Shown in pieces: positions 33,650 through 42,429 of a DNA stretch of 56,200 bases (the stretch's first letter is position 1; each line of letters starts with the position of its first letter). The stretch is from NCBI GenBank assembly GCA_041736915.1, contig JBGSST010000241.1, positions 1 through 56,200 of the forward strand, given 5' to 3'. The position numbers were made by a program, and so were the translations under genes. The stretch comes from JBGSST01 sp041736915. GTDB lineage: Bacteria; Bdellovibrionota; FAC87; UBA2466. The notes under the pieces are model-generated. The model searched no databases and had not been told where the DNA came from. It was given only the letters and a program-made list of their open reading frames with translations.

Positions 33650-34891
33650 ATGGGCTTTTCACACATGACATTTCGTTACGCGCTCGTTCTGGCTCTTTTT
33701 TCTCTGCCGGCGTTTGCGGAGACGGGAAAGCCCAAAACGGGTACCGCTACGGGACCCAACGGCGAGCCCATCAACTACATTATCTTGAACCAGGAACAGG
33801 TTCAGTGTGCGGTGAGTTTATCGGGGCTAGGAAATGGCTTCATGTACGGCGCCGATCTGAAAGGTAAGAAAGAAGAAGTTCTGGCGGAGAACGGCCTGCC
33901 CTTAAAGACTCAGCTGCCCTTTTATTTCCATTGGCAGTGCACCAGCCCCGGCTGCAGTGAATTGGCCTCGTTCTTTCCCGATGCGCTGACCGGTCGCGTG
34001 CAATGCAAGAATTGCGGTACCTCGCCAAACGAACACACGAAAATTTTACAGCTGCATCACAAGGGAAAGCTCATCCTGCACGAGGGCGACCTAGCCCAAA
34101 CCAAAGAGCAGGCGGAAGATGTTTTTGCCGGTTCGAAGTGGCTTTGCGGCTCCGAGGGCTGCGGAATCCTGAACCACTCCGTGCCCGAACACGCCACTTG
34201 TGCGGGCTGTGGCAGCAGCGGAAAAGACGGAAAGAAAATCACGCTGAAATCGGCGAAGCACGAGATCGATCCGTCGCTTTTGAACCCGACCGAAGTCGTT
34301 CCGCCGGAGCCCGTCGCGCGCCGCCGAGAAGAACTTTCGGTAACCAACAACCACACCAAGGACACGTCGAAGGGTTACTCTCCGAAGGAGCCCGAGGGAA
34401 AGCTCGAACGCTTTAAAGAGAAGGCCAAAGACTGGTTAAGAAGCCATCCCCGCGAGACCGCCGGCGGGGGCGCCGTACTTACTGCCATGTTTGGGGCCGC
34501 GCTTACGGCGTGGTTACTCGCCACGGACGAAGTAGAAGGCATCGTCGAATCGGGCGAGTGGGAACACGCCTACGATATCGAAACTTTCACGCTCGTCTCC
34601 GATAGAGATTGGGAGTCCAATCTAACGCCATCTTCTCCGGTGATGCCGAGAAACGGTGCAGGGGGCGTGGGCGGAGTGATGAACATTCGTGATTGCCGGC
34701 CCGCCATTCATCACTACGACAGTGTTTTCTCCCACTACGAGACCGAAACTTATGAAGTCCCCGATGATCCGTCGCCCTCTAGCGATTGGAGTGGCGGAGG
34801 CGGCGGAGGTGGCTTCGGTGGTGGCGGAGGCGGCGGCGGTGGAGGAGGCGGCGGCGCATCCGACTACGGTAACGGGGGAGGTTCCTTATGA
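33650..34891 (+). CDS. Exported zinc-ribbon protein with Gly-rich tail
   Basis: 413 residues; GGAG 6 nt before ATG. Signal peptide (YALVLALFSLPAFAE). Two treble-clef/zinc-ribbon units: WQCTSPGC...VQCKNCG (~95-120) and WLCGSEGC...ATCAGCG (~160-190). A basic stretch, then a membrane helix (GAVLTAMFGAALTAWLL, ~275-291), a soluble patch, and a C-terminal tail dominated by Gly (about 30 Gly). No known family. Zinc ribbons are unusual outside the cytoplasm. The three genes 33650-37114 form an operon (stop/start overlap ATGA, then 10 nt). Confidence 0.7.
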   Translation: MGFSHMTFRYALVLALFSLPAFAETGKPKTGTATGPNGEPINYIILNQEQVQCAVSLSGLGNGFMYGADLKGKKEEVLAENGLPLKTQLPFYFHWQCTSPGCSELASFFPDALTGRVQCKNCGTSPNEHTKILQLHHKGKLILHEGDLAQTKEQAEDVFAGSKWLCGSEGCGILNHSVPEHATCAGCGSSGKDGKKITLKSAKHEIDPSLLNPTEVVPPEPVARRREELSVTNNHTKDTSKGYSPKEPEGKLERFKEKAKDWLRSHPRETAGGGAVLTAMFGAALTAWLLATDEVEGIVESGEWEHAYDIETFTLVSDRDWESNLTPSSPVMPRNGAGGVGGVMNIRDCRPAIHHYDSVFSHYETETYEVPDDPSPSSDWSGGGGGGGFGGGGGGGGGGGGGASDYGNGGGSL

Positions 34892-35313
34892 AACGCGCAA
34901 CTTTCGTAGCCCTGGTGTTCTTTCAGTCATTGCTCTTGGCCAAAACGGAAACACGTCAGGTGGCTCGCTATAAAGACGTTCCGGTGTACGCCAACCAATG
35001 CACTTACGACACCTACAGGTGGACTCACACCTCCGTCCGCGCTAACCGCGGTACTTTGCAATCTTTGCCGCAGAATCCGATGAGCTGGCCTGACGTTGGA
35101 AACATCGGCAACCTGAGCCGCGCTACGAAACGGCCACCGGTTTACTCGCTGACGTTTGGCTACACCCGCAACGACAAGGCTTCGTCCCAATCCAAAGAAG
35201 TGGATCAGGAAACGTTCGCAAAGTGGAATGTCGGTGACAAGGCGAACCTACGCATTCGCAAGCGCACCGGAAACTTAGTCGACTTCAGCCCGCTGCCGCA
35301 GAAAGCCGAATGA
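34888..35313 (+). CDS. Small exported protein
   Basis: 141 residues, signal peptide (FVALVFFQSLLLA). Mature part is small and basic, with a PVYANQCTYDTYRWTHTSVR segment and C-terminal KWNVGDKANLRIRKRTGNLVDFSPL of beta-strand character. No family recognised. Overlaps the zinc-ribbon gene by 4 nt. Confidence 0.65.
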   Translation: MKRATFVALVFFQSLLLAKTETRQVARYKDVPVYANQCTYDTYRWTHTSVRANRGTLQSLPQNPMSWPDVGNIGNLSRATKRPPVYSLTFGYTRNDKASSQSKEVDQETFAKWNVGDKANLRIRKRTGNLVDFSPLPQKAE

Positions 35314-35323
35314 GGCGCCGTAA

Positions 35324-37114
35324 GTGAAACGCTTATTCAAATGGATTTTCCTGTTTGCGCTCATCAGCGCGGGCGTAGTCATGGCCGAGCCGGCCACCGA
35401 AGCGAACGTGGATCCGGAGTCTAACGTTTTGGTACTCAGCATCCGCCCCCTCGACGCAAAAGTTTCCGAAGCGATCCAAACCACGGCCCAGTCACTAGGC
35501 GGGAAAATTTCCTTCTTAAGTATCTTGGAGAACGGTGGTCTAGACCTGCAGCGCGAGATCCGTTACGGAACGGCGGACACTCTGCTTAGACAATTCAAAG
35601 GCGGCACTTTGCTATTGGTGAACTCGGAGGAGAAGACCAAGTCGGGCGAGACCGTTCGCACGGAACATTTTTTGAGCCAGCCGGACCTAATCAAAGCGCT
35701 CGAGGCCTACGGCATCCGCGTCGCCGTGGTGAACCCTATCGGGAACGATGTTACCCGGCTGGTTCAGCAACGGATGATCCCCACCGACGGAACGGTGGAA
35801 AAGCGTTACGCCAGCCCAGCCTCCGCGATCGTAGGCCGGCCGGCCGATTCCACGGAGCTGGATGAAACGTTGGAGCTAGCCAAAGACTTCATCGCCAGGG
35901 GCAAAGACTCGCAGGACAAGTTCGATCCTACTCGGCAAACCGGCATGGTGTTCGTGAATGGGGAAAATCCGTACTCGGCGGATGCGCTAGCTGAAGACGC
36001 TCGAAAGCTTCAGAAGGACATCGAAGCCAACATCCCGGGCCGTCGCGTAGTTACGGTTCCCTTGGCTCCGATCGAGCGGCCGAAGCCAAAGGGGCTTGAA
36101 GACCTGGGAAAGACGGGCCACTTCATGCACGGCGAGCTGGCGAATATTTTTGCTAGGTTCGATAACGACGAAGCGAATCAAGATTGGCGCTTATCCAATA
36201 CGATTGAGGTGCTCGAGAAGAAGCAGCACCATCAGGGCACCATCATGGTGATGCCCGCGCCCAGTGACTCCAACATCAACATCGCGGTGGCCAACGCGGG
36301 CAAAGCCGAGATAGGCAACCCCGCTTTCTACGGGTCGGAGCGGTTTCAGCTGCTGCTAATCAACGGGATGAGTACCGAGCGAAAGTTGATCGAGTTGCGA
36401 AAGCTCGGCAACGCATTGGACGTGATGGAGCCCGGAGAAGACACGGCCGCCCTCAAGCTGGGCAACCACTTGGTGGACGCGATCTTGGCGGACCTATCGA
36501 TGGAACAGGCCTCGGCGCTCAAGGGAAAGTGGAAGTCGACATTCTCTAACGAGGCGTTCCTACGCTTGCTGCCCCAGCTTAGGGAGCTGCAACGCACGCA
36601 GTTCATGCTGGTGCTCAACGAAAAATCCACCGCCGCCAAAATTTACGCGCGCCTTTTGGCGGGAATTGAAGTTTTGGGCCGATCGCATTTGTCGCTAGCC
36701 GATAGGCTTTGGTTGAACCCTTTAAACCCGATGCGCTACCGCAGTCGTCCGGCGGCCATCGCTTCGATTACGGCAGACACGGTGGCCCACCTCAAAAAAG
36801 AGATGTTCGGTACCGTCGGTATCAGGAAGCCCGAGATTAAATCTTTGTTGAGCGAGAACCGGGCCGACTTCAGCTCCAAAGTGGCCGACTCTCTCGCCCA
36901 CTACGAAGCCACCTTCGGCCGCCCGCTAGCGGTGCAAAGAACTTTTCTCGAACCCTTGCGCCGCAACAACCTGATTGCCGACACCTACCACGACTTCCCC
37001 CGAGCGTTATCGGAAGCCGAATGGAACGCGGCCGTCACGGCCGAGGAAGAAATGGCCGCTAACCGCCCCCGCTGGCTCACCGGCTGCGCCGCCGCGTTAG
37101 CCGACCTACCGTAA
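35324..37114 (+). CDS. Large exported protein of unknown function
   Basis: 596 residues, GTG start with GAGG upstream, signal peptide (WIFLFALISAGVVMA). The first ~230 residues have alternating strands and helices (SNVLVLSIRPLDAKVSEAIQ, GTLLLVNSEEKT, IRVAVVNPIGNDV, GMVFVNGENPYS) that look like a Rossmann-type or ATPase-like fold without a P-loop. The rest is mainly helical. No known family. Third gene of the secreted operon; a REP-like repeat begins 4 bp after its stop. Confidence 0.65.
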   Translation: MKRLFKWIFLFALISAGVVMAEPATEANVDPESNVLVLSIRPLDAKVSEAIQTTAQSLGGKISFLSILENGGLDLQREIRYGTADTLLRQFKGGTLLLVNSEEKTKSGETVRTEHFLSQPDLIKALEAYGIRVAVVNPIGNDVTRLVQQRMIPTDGTVEKRYASPASAIVGRPADSTELDETLELAKDFIARGKDSQDKFDPTRQTGMVFVNGENPYSADALAEDARKLQKDIEANIPGRRVVTVPLAPIERPKPKGLEDLGKTGHFMHGELANIFARFDNDEANQDWRLSNTIEVLEKKQHHQGTIMVMPAPSDSNINIAVANAGKAEIGNPAFYGSERFQLLLINGMSTERKLIELRKLGNALDVMEPGEDTAALKLGNHLVDAILADLSMEQASALKGKWKSTFSNEAFLRLLPQLRELQRTQFMLVLNEKSTAAKIYARLLAGIEVLGRSHLSLADRLWLNPLNPMRYRSRPAAIASITADTVAHLKKEMFGTVGIRKPEIKSLLSENRADFSSKVADSLAHYEATFGRPLAVQRTFLEPLRRNNLIADTYHDFPRALSEAEWNAAVTAEEEMAANRPRWLTGCAAALADLP

Positions 37115-37119
37115 CCGCA

Positions 37120-37143
37120 GGTACCCGCTTCCTTTTGAACCAT
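37120..37143 (+). repeat. Dispersed REP/MITE-like repeat, copy 2
   Basis: Core GGTACCCGCTTCCTTTTGAA with CCGCA before it and CC after. Identical core to copies at 25801 and 45122. It starts 6 bp after the stop of a long secreted-protein gene and lies between convergent genes. Confidence 0.85.
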
Positions 37144-37183
37144 CGGCCTCGGGCGTGCTTGAACATTCGAGGGAAAAGTCTCG

Positions 37184-37831
37184 TTAGCCACGGCCACTAT
37201 TACGAATGATAGTAATGCCGTAACCCACAAGCCATACCGACCAGCTCAAAAACGCAATCATGGGCACGACGGCCAAGCCACCCGCCGGTAAGTTGAGCGC
37301 GACGGTCAGGGGCTCGAGGGTACCGATCACAAAAAGGGCCGCACTCGCCCAGCCCAGCCAGCGAAGTCCGGGGCGTGCCGCAAGAACCGTCCAGACCGCT
37401 AAGGTCAATTGGCCTACGTACTCACCGAGTCCCACTCCGAGGTATAGGTGCTGTGCTTGGAAAATGGCTTCGATCGTCAGTTTCAAGTCGGGCGAAGCCG
37501 AGGCGTGGGCCTGGGCGAGATAGGGTACGAGAAACGTCCAGCGTAACAGCGCGATGGCCTGCGCCGCGGCCGAGAAGAGTCCGATCCACTCCTCGCTGCC
37601 CCGGCGACGTGACAAAAGAATGGCGGCGACAAACATGGCGATTGAAAGCGCGTAAGCGTACCAGGCGAGAATCAAACCGGCCCCGCCCGCATGGAATGAT
37701 TCGAGCACTTTCGCGGCTGGTTCCCGCAGAATGTCGGGGTAGCGAAAATACATCGTTAGCAGCGTGAATGGGATCTGCACTGCAATGGGAAACGCCACGA
37801 ACAAGTAGCCGCTCATTTTCTGTCGGTTCAT
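37184..37831 (-). CDS. DUF4386-like membrane protein
   Basis: 215 residues, about six helices. FRYPDILREPAAKVLESFHAGGAGLILAWYAYALSIAMFVAAILL, followed by paired helices, fits the DUF4386 family (poorly characterised). Start ATG 37831 is preceded by GGAG at 6 nt; an upstream in-frame GTG (37846) is less likely. Probably shares an operon with the small barrel-like gene upstream (17 nt gap) and both are divergent from the AraC-type regulator. Confidence 0.65.
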   Translation of the reverse strand: MNRQKMSGYLFVAFPIAVQIPFTLLTMYFRYPDILREPAAKVLESFHAGGAGLILAWYAYALSIAMFVAAILLSRRRGSEEWIGLFSAAAQAIALLRWTFLVPYLAQAHASASPDLKLTIEAIFQAQHLYLGVGLGEYVGQLTLAVWTVLAARPGLRWLGWASAALFVIGTLEPLTVALNLPAGGLAVVPMIAFLSWSVWLVGYGITIIRNSGRG

Positions 37832-37847
37832 AAATTTCTCCGGCACT

Positions 37848-38270
37848 TTAGAAAGGAATTCTCACGCTCACACCCGGAGTAGGGTTGACCTGGGCGGATA
37901 TTTTGGAGAACGGAAGCACCGCAACACCTAGGCGCAGGGCCAAGTGTTCGAAGAGGATCAGCTGTCCGCCCGCCTCGAACAAAACGGCATGCTTATTTTT
38001 GAGGGCGCCGTCGATGCCGTATAGATGGGACACCGAAAGATAGGCGTAGTCAGTTGGCCAGAACGAAAGCCCGGTTCGCCAAAATTTCGACGTTTCGCCG
38101 GGCGCGAAGTTGGTTAGGTAGTAACCCGTATGGCTCGATAAATACTTTATCCGCCATTCCACCCCGATGGAGGGGTTGCGAAAACCGTTGAGGTAAAGCT
38201 CGTTCGAACGCGCTTGGGAACCGCCAAAAACCAACAAAATCACTACTAGAATCTTATGATTAGTCTTCAT
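37848..38270 (-). CDS. Small outer-membrane-like protein
   Basis: 140 residues; signal peptide KILVVILLVFGGSQARS. Alternating strands (GVEWRIKYLSSHTGYYLTNF, YAYLSVSHLYGID, HAVLFEAGGQLILF, LALRLGVAVLPF) and a C-terminal VRIPF with terminal Phe, the BAM beta-signal. Likely an 8-stranded barrel. No family recognised. Start ATG 38270; upstream ATG 38321 overlaps the AraC gene start and lacks a signal. Confidence 0.65.
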   Translation of the reverse strand: MKTNHKILVVILLVFGGSQARSNELYLNGFRNPSIGVEWRIKYLSSHTGYYLTNFAPGETSKFWRTGLSFWPTDYAYLSVSHLYGIDGALKNKHAVLFEAGGQLILFEHLALRLGVAVLPFSKISAQVNPTPGVSVRIPF

Positions 38271-38305
38271 GTATAGTAAGATAACCCTTTGAAAAAAATG
38301 ACTAA

Positions 38306-39295
38306 ATGGTTGAACCGGCAAAAATCGTGTCCCAACGCGCAGAAACGGTAACCGTTCGTCTCGTCCGCTCTCTTCTCCAGTTCACTTCGGCCACTTACGG
38401 GGTCGATGTTCCCGGGCCGAGTTTGGACGACCCGGATACCCGAGTGACTAGCTCGGTTTACGAGTCACTCATCGGGCAGTGCGCAACCAGCAGTGGCGAC
38501 CGCTTTTTTGGTTTGCACCTGGGCGAAGCTTTTCAAGTGAGCAGCTTGGGGGCGCTTGGCTTTCTCTTACTGAATAGTCGGGACCTGCATCACGCCCTGG
38601 AGCGCTACCAGACTTTTCAGAAGAATGTGGGCGATGGAATCGATTTTCAGCTACGTAACCTCTCTGGCCAAACCAGCATTCAGCTTAAGACCGGCGCCCA
38701 CTCTTCGGAGCAACGGCACCGGATCGAATCGTTTGCGAGTGCCGTATTGCAGGCCTGCCGCGGTTTGGTGGGATCGGAATTCACCTTCGCGCGCGTTTCG
38801 TTTGCGCACGGAGTTGAGCCTGGCTCGGCGTACCGTAAGTCTCTGGGTGTTCAACCTGAAGAGGGCAAGCAGAACCGACTTTTCTTCGACAGTAAGTGGC
38901 TTAAGTCGTCGATACGCGGGGCGGATGTCGAGCTGGCCGGGTTGGTCGAAGGCGAGCTGCGTCGCCGTAGCCGCGCGACAGAGTCGATGGCCTCCAAGGT
39001 CCGGGGAGTGCTGGCGGCCAAAAAAACCGACCGCTGGCCGTCGTCGCAAGAGGTAGCCGCTACCGTTGGGTTTTCCGTTAGATCGCTACAGGCCAAACTC
39101 GCCGAAGAAGGAAAAAGTTTTCGTAAGGTGCAGGACGAGCTGTTGCTCGATCTGGCGTTACATTTTCTCAAAGCCGGAGACAGTCTGGCTGAGATCTCTT
39201 TTGCGCTTCACTTCAACGAGCCCGCGGCCTTTTCACGCGCATTCAAACGCTGGACGGGGCTATCGCCGGGTCAGTTTCGTCGCAGCAAATTGTAA
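38306..39295 (+). CDS. AraC-family transcriptional regulator
   Basis: 329 residues. N-terminal ~200 residues resemble the arabinose-binding-domain-like module of the OruR/ArgR-type AraC group (SSLGALGFLLLNSRDLHHALERYQTFQ). The C-terminal ~95 residues hold two HTH motifs: SQEVAATVGFSVRSLQAKLAEEGKSF and SLAEISFALHFNEPAAFSRAFKRWTGLSPGQFR, the latter the AraC signature. It is 36 bp from the divergent barrel/DUF4386 pair, which it probably regulates. Confidence 0.9.
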   Translation: MVEPAKIVSQRAETVTVRLVRSLLQFTSATYGVDVPGPSLDDPDTRVTSSVYESLIGQCATSSGDRFFGLHLGEAFQVSSLGALGFLLLNSRDLHHALERYQTFQKNVGDGIDFQLRNLSGQTSIQLKTGAHSSEQRHRIESFASAVLQACRGLVGSEFTFARVSFAHGVEPGSAYRKSLGVQPEEGKQNRLFFDSKWLKSSIRGADVELAGLVEGELRRRSRATESMASKVRGVLAAKKTDRWPSSQEVAATVGFSVRSLQAKLAEEGKSFRKVQDELLLDLALHFLKAGDSLAEISFALHFNEPAAFSRAFKRWTGLSPGQFRRSKL

Positions 39296-39425
39296 AGTTC
39301 CCCGTTTGAAAAAGTATCCCGTAGCACCTGCGCCTCAACGGCCTTCGATGCCATCCTCGTTATTGCGTCATCCTGCTGTTCCTTTAATCCGCGAGCCGAT
39401 CCGGAATCGGCGAACGACGGCATGC

Positions 39426-39513
39426 GAGCTACCAAGCTGATCGAGGAAGGCTAGCTCTTCTAACTCGAGCTGCTGGCGGAGAGGCCAGTGACCGTCGCGC
39501 TTCGTGGCCGCGA
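39426..39513 (-). pseudogene. Gene fragment related to the gene at 43897-44277
   Basis: 88 nt align without gaps to 43991-44078 with 15 mismatches by my count. On the minus strand the encoded text is AATKRDGHWPLRQQLELEELAFLDQLGS, against AATKRDGNWPLRQQLESEGLTFVDQLGS in the intact gene. No start codon or upstream part is present; the fragment is bounded by the palindrome at 39515. It sits in the 272-bp gap between an AraC gene and an epimerase gene; I see nothing else coding there. Confidence 0.75.
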
Positions 39514-39514
39514 C

Positions 39515-39534
39515 CCCCGCAGGTACCTGCGGGG
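39515..39534. repeat. Perfect 20-bp palindrome related to the dispersed repeat
   Basis: CCCCGCAGGTACCTGCGGGG. Each arm (CCGCAGGTACC) equals the outer end of the REP/MITE-like repeat at 37118 and 45117, so this looks like two repeat ends joined after loss of the middle. Confidence 0.8.
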
Positions 39535-39567
39535 CAGGATGAACGTGGGCTGGACTACCCGAGTCGG

Positions 39568-40680
39568 CTAAACCCGGTCGCCGGAAGCGCTCTCTTGGCG
39601 CGATACCTTAGGGACACCACCTCCGCGCCAGCCGTGGGCGTAATACGCCATGGTTCCTTCGAGAGTCTGTCTCAGATCGATTTTGGGCGACCAGCCGAGA
39701 AGGGTGCGGGCTTTCGTGATGTTGGGAATTCTGCGATCGGAGTCGTCGTATCCGGCGCCATAAAACTCTTCGCCCGAGCACTCGACCACTTTCGGTAGCG
39801 AAACGCCGGCCCTTCTAAAGCGCTCGTTAAAGATATCGGTCATGAGGTAAGCGAGGCCCCGTATCGAAATTTCATTTTGGGGAGTACCGATATTGAAAAT
39901 CTGTCGATCGCAGACGCCGGCTTCATTGGCTACGATCCGGGCGATACAATCGACGGCATCGTCGATGTGAGTATAGCAGCGCTGCTGGTGCCCTCCGTTG
40001 ACCAGTTTCATTTCCGTCCCGTTCAGCAATGCATCCATGAACAAAGAGAAGACGCGAGGTATTCCCGCAGACTCACTGGGGAGAAAGTCGATTCGCGGGC
40101 CGATAAAGTTAAACGGACGAATTATCGTGTAGTTGAAGTCATGCTTTAGTCCGTAAGCGTGAAGCATGCGTTCGAGGAGTTGCTTGGAGCAGGCATATAT
40201 CCAACGATGCTTTTGAACGGGACCCATGATGAGTTCGCTATGATCTTCGGAGAACGTTGCGTACTTAGGGTCGGTGGGGTCGGGAAGATCACCGGGAACG
40301 ATGCTAGCGACGGTGCGTCCATACACCTCGCAGGTTGAAAACTGGATAAGCCGTTTACTCTGTCGCAGGCACGAGTCGGCAATCTTGAGGTTTTCGACGA
40401 AATTAAGCTGAAAAACTTCCGTGGGTATCTTTACGTACAGCGAGGGGTTGGCGTACGCGATGAGGTCTATCACCAGATCCGACGCGCCAATGCTACCGTC
40501 GAGCTTTTGGCCTAACTCCCGAATATCGGCGCCGATGAAGACAAAGTTTTTCTCGTGCAGACAGTGGTCGAGCTTTTCGTCAGACAGGTCGACCACCGTT
40601 ACTTCGTGCTCATCGTCGAGCAAGCGCCGGGTTAGATGGGAACCTATGAAACCGCCGCCGCCTAAACAAAGAATGCGCAT
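39568..40680 (-). CDS. UDP-sugar epimerase/decarboxylase-like SDR (ArnA C-domain type)
   Basis: About 370 residues, extended SDR. CLGGGGFIGSHL NAD loop, STCEVYG (Ser/Thr before YG), YACSKQLLERM (Tyr-x-x-x-Lys catalytic pair), FNFIGPRIDF, QQRCYTHIDDAVDCI and FNIGTPQNEISI. The PRxD and QRCxT..D motifs match the decarboxylase domain of ArnA (UDP-glucuronate to UDP-4-keto-pentose). May supply sugars for the neighbouring glycosyltransferases. Start 40680 (ATG of MRILCLGG); ATG 40695 overlaps the upstream gene by 7 nt. Confidence 0.85.
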   Translation of the reverse strand: MRILCLGGGGFIGSHLTRRLLDDEHEVTVVDLSDEKLDHCLHEKNFVFIGADIRELGQKLDGSIGASDLVIDLIAYANPSLYVKIPTEVFQLNFVENLKIADSCLRQSKRLIQFSTCEVYGRTVASIVPGDLPDPTDPKYATFSEDHSELIMGPVQKHRWIYACSKQLLERMLHAYGLKHDFNYTIIRPFNFIGPRIDFLPSESAGIPRVFSLFMDALLNGTEMKLVNGGHQQRCYTHIDDAVDCIARIVANEAGVCDRQIFNIGTPQNEISIRGLAYLMTDIFNERFRRAGVSLPKVVECSGEEFYGAGYDDSDRRIPNITKARTLLGWSPKIDLRQTLEGTMAYYAHGWRGGGVPKVSRQESASGDRV

Positions 40681-40688
40681 CTTCTGAC

Positions 40689-41582
40689 TCAGCATTTCCA
40701 GATTCCCTCCCGCACACCTACCGGACGATAACCAAGGTCTTCCCGCGCCGCGGAGATGTCGTAGTCGGCATTCTCCTCAATGCGTGAAATGGCATAACTG
40801 GTAAGCGGCGGGGTGTTCATTAAAGATTCCATACCGAACGCGATGAGGCGGCAAAGGGGGATCGGAATGGGTACAAAACTCTTTTTGTGATTCTCTTTGT
40901 CCAAAGCGAGCTTGGCGAAATCCCACATGCGGATTCTTTCGCCTCCGCAAAAATCGTACGTCTTCCCGTAAGCTTTGGGATTATTGGCCACCGCGATTAG
41001 CCCGCGAACGATGTCTTCAGCGTACACGGGATTCTTCCAGCTTTTGCCCCGTCCGACGAAAGGGACAATGGGAAAGCGCTTTAGGTAGTCGACAAACATC
41101 CGGTATTCCTGACCTCCCGCAGCATCGTAGATTAATGTGGGGCGAATGATGGTGTGCCGAAGCTGGGTCGCGGCTCGCACAACCTCCTCTCCCCGTAACT
41201 TGGATGCGGCATAGGCCGATCCCTCCGGATGATAAGCCGCCGCGGAGGAGACGAGCACAAAATGGCCCACGCCGGCCTGGCTGGCCCCATTCACCATGTT
41301 ACGCACACCACCGACGTTTACGCGTTCGAAAACCTCAGCGTCTTGCGCAATGATCACGGCGGCCAAATGATAAACCGTGTGAACTCCGTCGAATAATCCG
41401 GCGAGCGACGCGGGCCGGGTGACATCACCGTAACGAACTTCGCAGCGGTCCCCTAAGTCTTTTAGCTTAGCCACGCCGGGATCGCCGGGCAGAGTCAAAA
41501 CACGAACCTGGTTTCCGGTGGCGATCAAACCTCGACAAAGACGGGAGCCCAATGACCCTGTACCGCCCGACACAAGAATCAT
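40689..41582 (-). CDS. NAD-dependent epimerase/dehydratase-family protein
   Basis: 297 residues. GxxGxxG loop SGGTGSLGSRL, VYHLAAV, YAASKLRGEEVV (YxxxK), IIRPTLIYDAAGGQEY and GVREGI at the end. Atypical extended SDR, possibly complex-I-NDUFA9-like or sugar-nucleotide-modifying. Co-directional with and overlapping the ArnA-type epimerase; divergent from a GT2 gene. Substrate unknown. Confidence 0.82.
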   Translation of the reverse strand: MILVSGGTGSLGSRLCRGLIATGNQVRVLTLPGDPGVAKLKDLGDRCEVRYGDVTRPASLAGLFDGVHTVYHLAAVIIAQDAEVFERVNVGGVRNMVNGASQAGVGHFVLVSSAAAYHPEGSAYAASKLRGEEVVRAATQLRHTIIRPTLIYDAAGGQEYRMFVDYLKRFPIVPFVGRGKSWKNPVYAEDIVRGLIAVANNPKAYGKTYDFCGGERIRMWDFAKLALDKENHKKSFVPIPIPLCRLIAFGMESLMNTPPLTSYAISRIEENADYDISAAREDLGYRPVGVREGIWKC

Positions 41583-41697
41583 CCGTTATCCTTTGTATAG
41601 AATCCCGCTATAGTTTCGATCGAGCAGGCAAAGGAAAGTCTCGATACATTCGAAAAGAATGTCAATTTGCGGGCCGATGGGCGAGCCGGGAGGCGAA

Positions 41698-42429
41698 GTG
41701 GAGAAAAAGAAGATCTGGATCGTGATACCCGCATACCAAGCCGAGAAGACTCTTGCCGCGGTGTTTTCACGTATCCCGCAGTCCCTGGGGTCAAAGTCGG
41801 TTACGGTTTTAGTCGTCAACGATGGCTCCACGGATGATACGCGCCAGGTCATCGAACAAATACGCCCGGGCTTCTTTCTGCCGGTGGAAGCCATCCATAA
41901 AGAAGCAAATGCGGGTTACGGCGCCGCCTTGAAAACCGGACTGAAGTGGGCCCTAGAGCGGGGGGCCGATATTACCGCGGTGGTTCACGCCGACGGCCAG
42001 TATGCGCCCGAATTGCTCCCCCAACTTCTGGCTCCCCTGGAGAACGGCGAAGCCGATCTCGTTATCGGATCACGGATGCATGGTCTTACGGCCCTTCGGG
42101 GCGGGATGCCCCTCTACAAATTCGTCGCAAACCGGGTGCTGACTTTTATCGAGAACACCGTTTTTGGCCTGAATGTATCCGAGTATCATTCCGGATATCT
42201 CGCGCACAGCGCCCGCTTTTTGGGGTCCTTCGATTTTGGGAGATTGAGTAACACATTTCATTTTGATGGTGAGCTCATCATGATGAGCGGAATCAAAAAA
42301 GCCAGGCTCAAGGATATTCCGATCCCTACCCATTACGGAGACGAGGTCTCCCACCTAAACCCCATCACTTACGGTTTCGATGTGCTCAGCACGGTTTCGC
42401 GCTACCTGATGGGCCGGTATCATTTTTGA
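41698..42429 (+). CDS. DPM1/DolP-mannose-synthase-like glycosyltransferase (GT2)
   Basis: 243 residues. IWIVIPAYQAEKTLAAVF, VVNDGSTDDT, NAGYGAALKTGLKWALERGADITAVVHADGQYAPELLPQLL (DxD-type HADGQY), and LVIGSRMHG. No C-terminal membrane helix. Likely transfers a sugar to a polyprenyl or surface glycan carrier. I start at GTG 41698 (GGGAGG just upstream), which puts the catalytic domain near the N-terminus; ATG 41659 is an alternative. Its 3' end overlaps the convergent gene by 75 bp. Confidence 0.88.
   Translation: MEKKKIWIVIPAYQAEKTLAAVFSRIPQSLGSKSVTVLVVNDGSTDDTRQVIEQIRPGFFLPVEAIHKEANAGYGAALKTGLKWALERGADITAVVHADGQYAPELLPQLLAPLENGEADLVIGSRMHGLTALRGGMPLYKFVANRVLTFIENTVFGLNVSEYHSGYLAHSARFLGSFDFGRLSNTFHFDGELIMMSGIKKARLKDIPIPTHYGDEVSHLNPITYGFDVLSTVSRYLMGRYHF

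Noticed and set aside
33427..33867. Open frame of 146 codons after blh
   Set aside because: It overlaps the start of the well-supported exported zinc-ribbon gene in another frame and has an Arg/Pro/Ser-rich composition typical of a shadow frame. I see no gene in 33426-33649.
39041..39567. Open frame on the plus strand reading through the end of the AraC gene
   Set aside because: It is an alternative frame of the AraC coding region continuing into the gap; no RBS and no family-like text.
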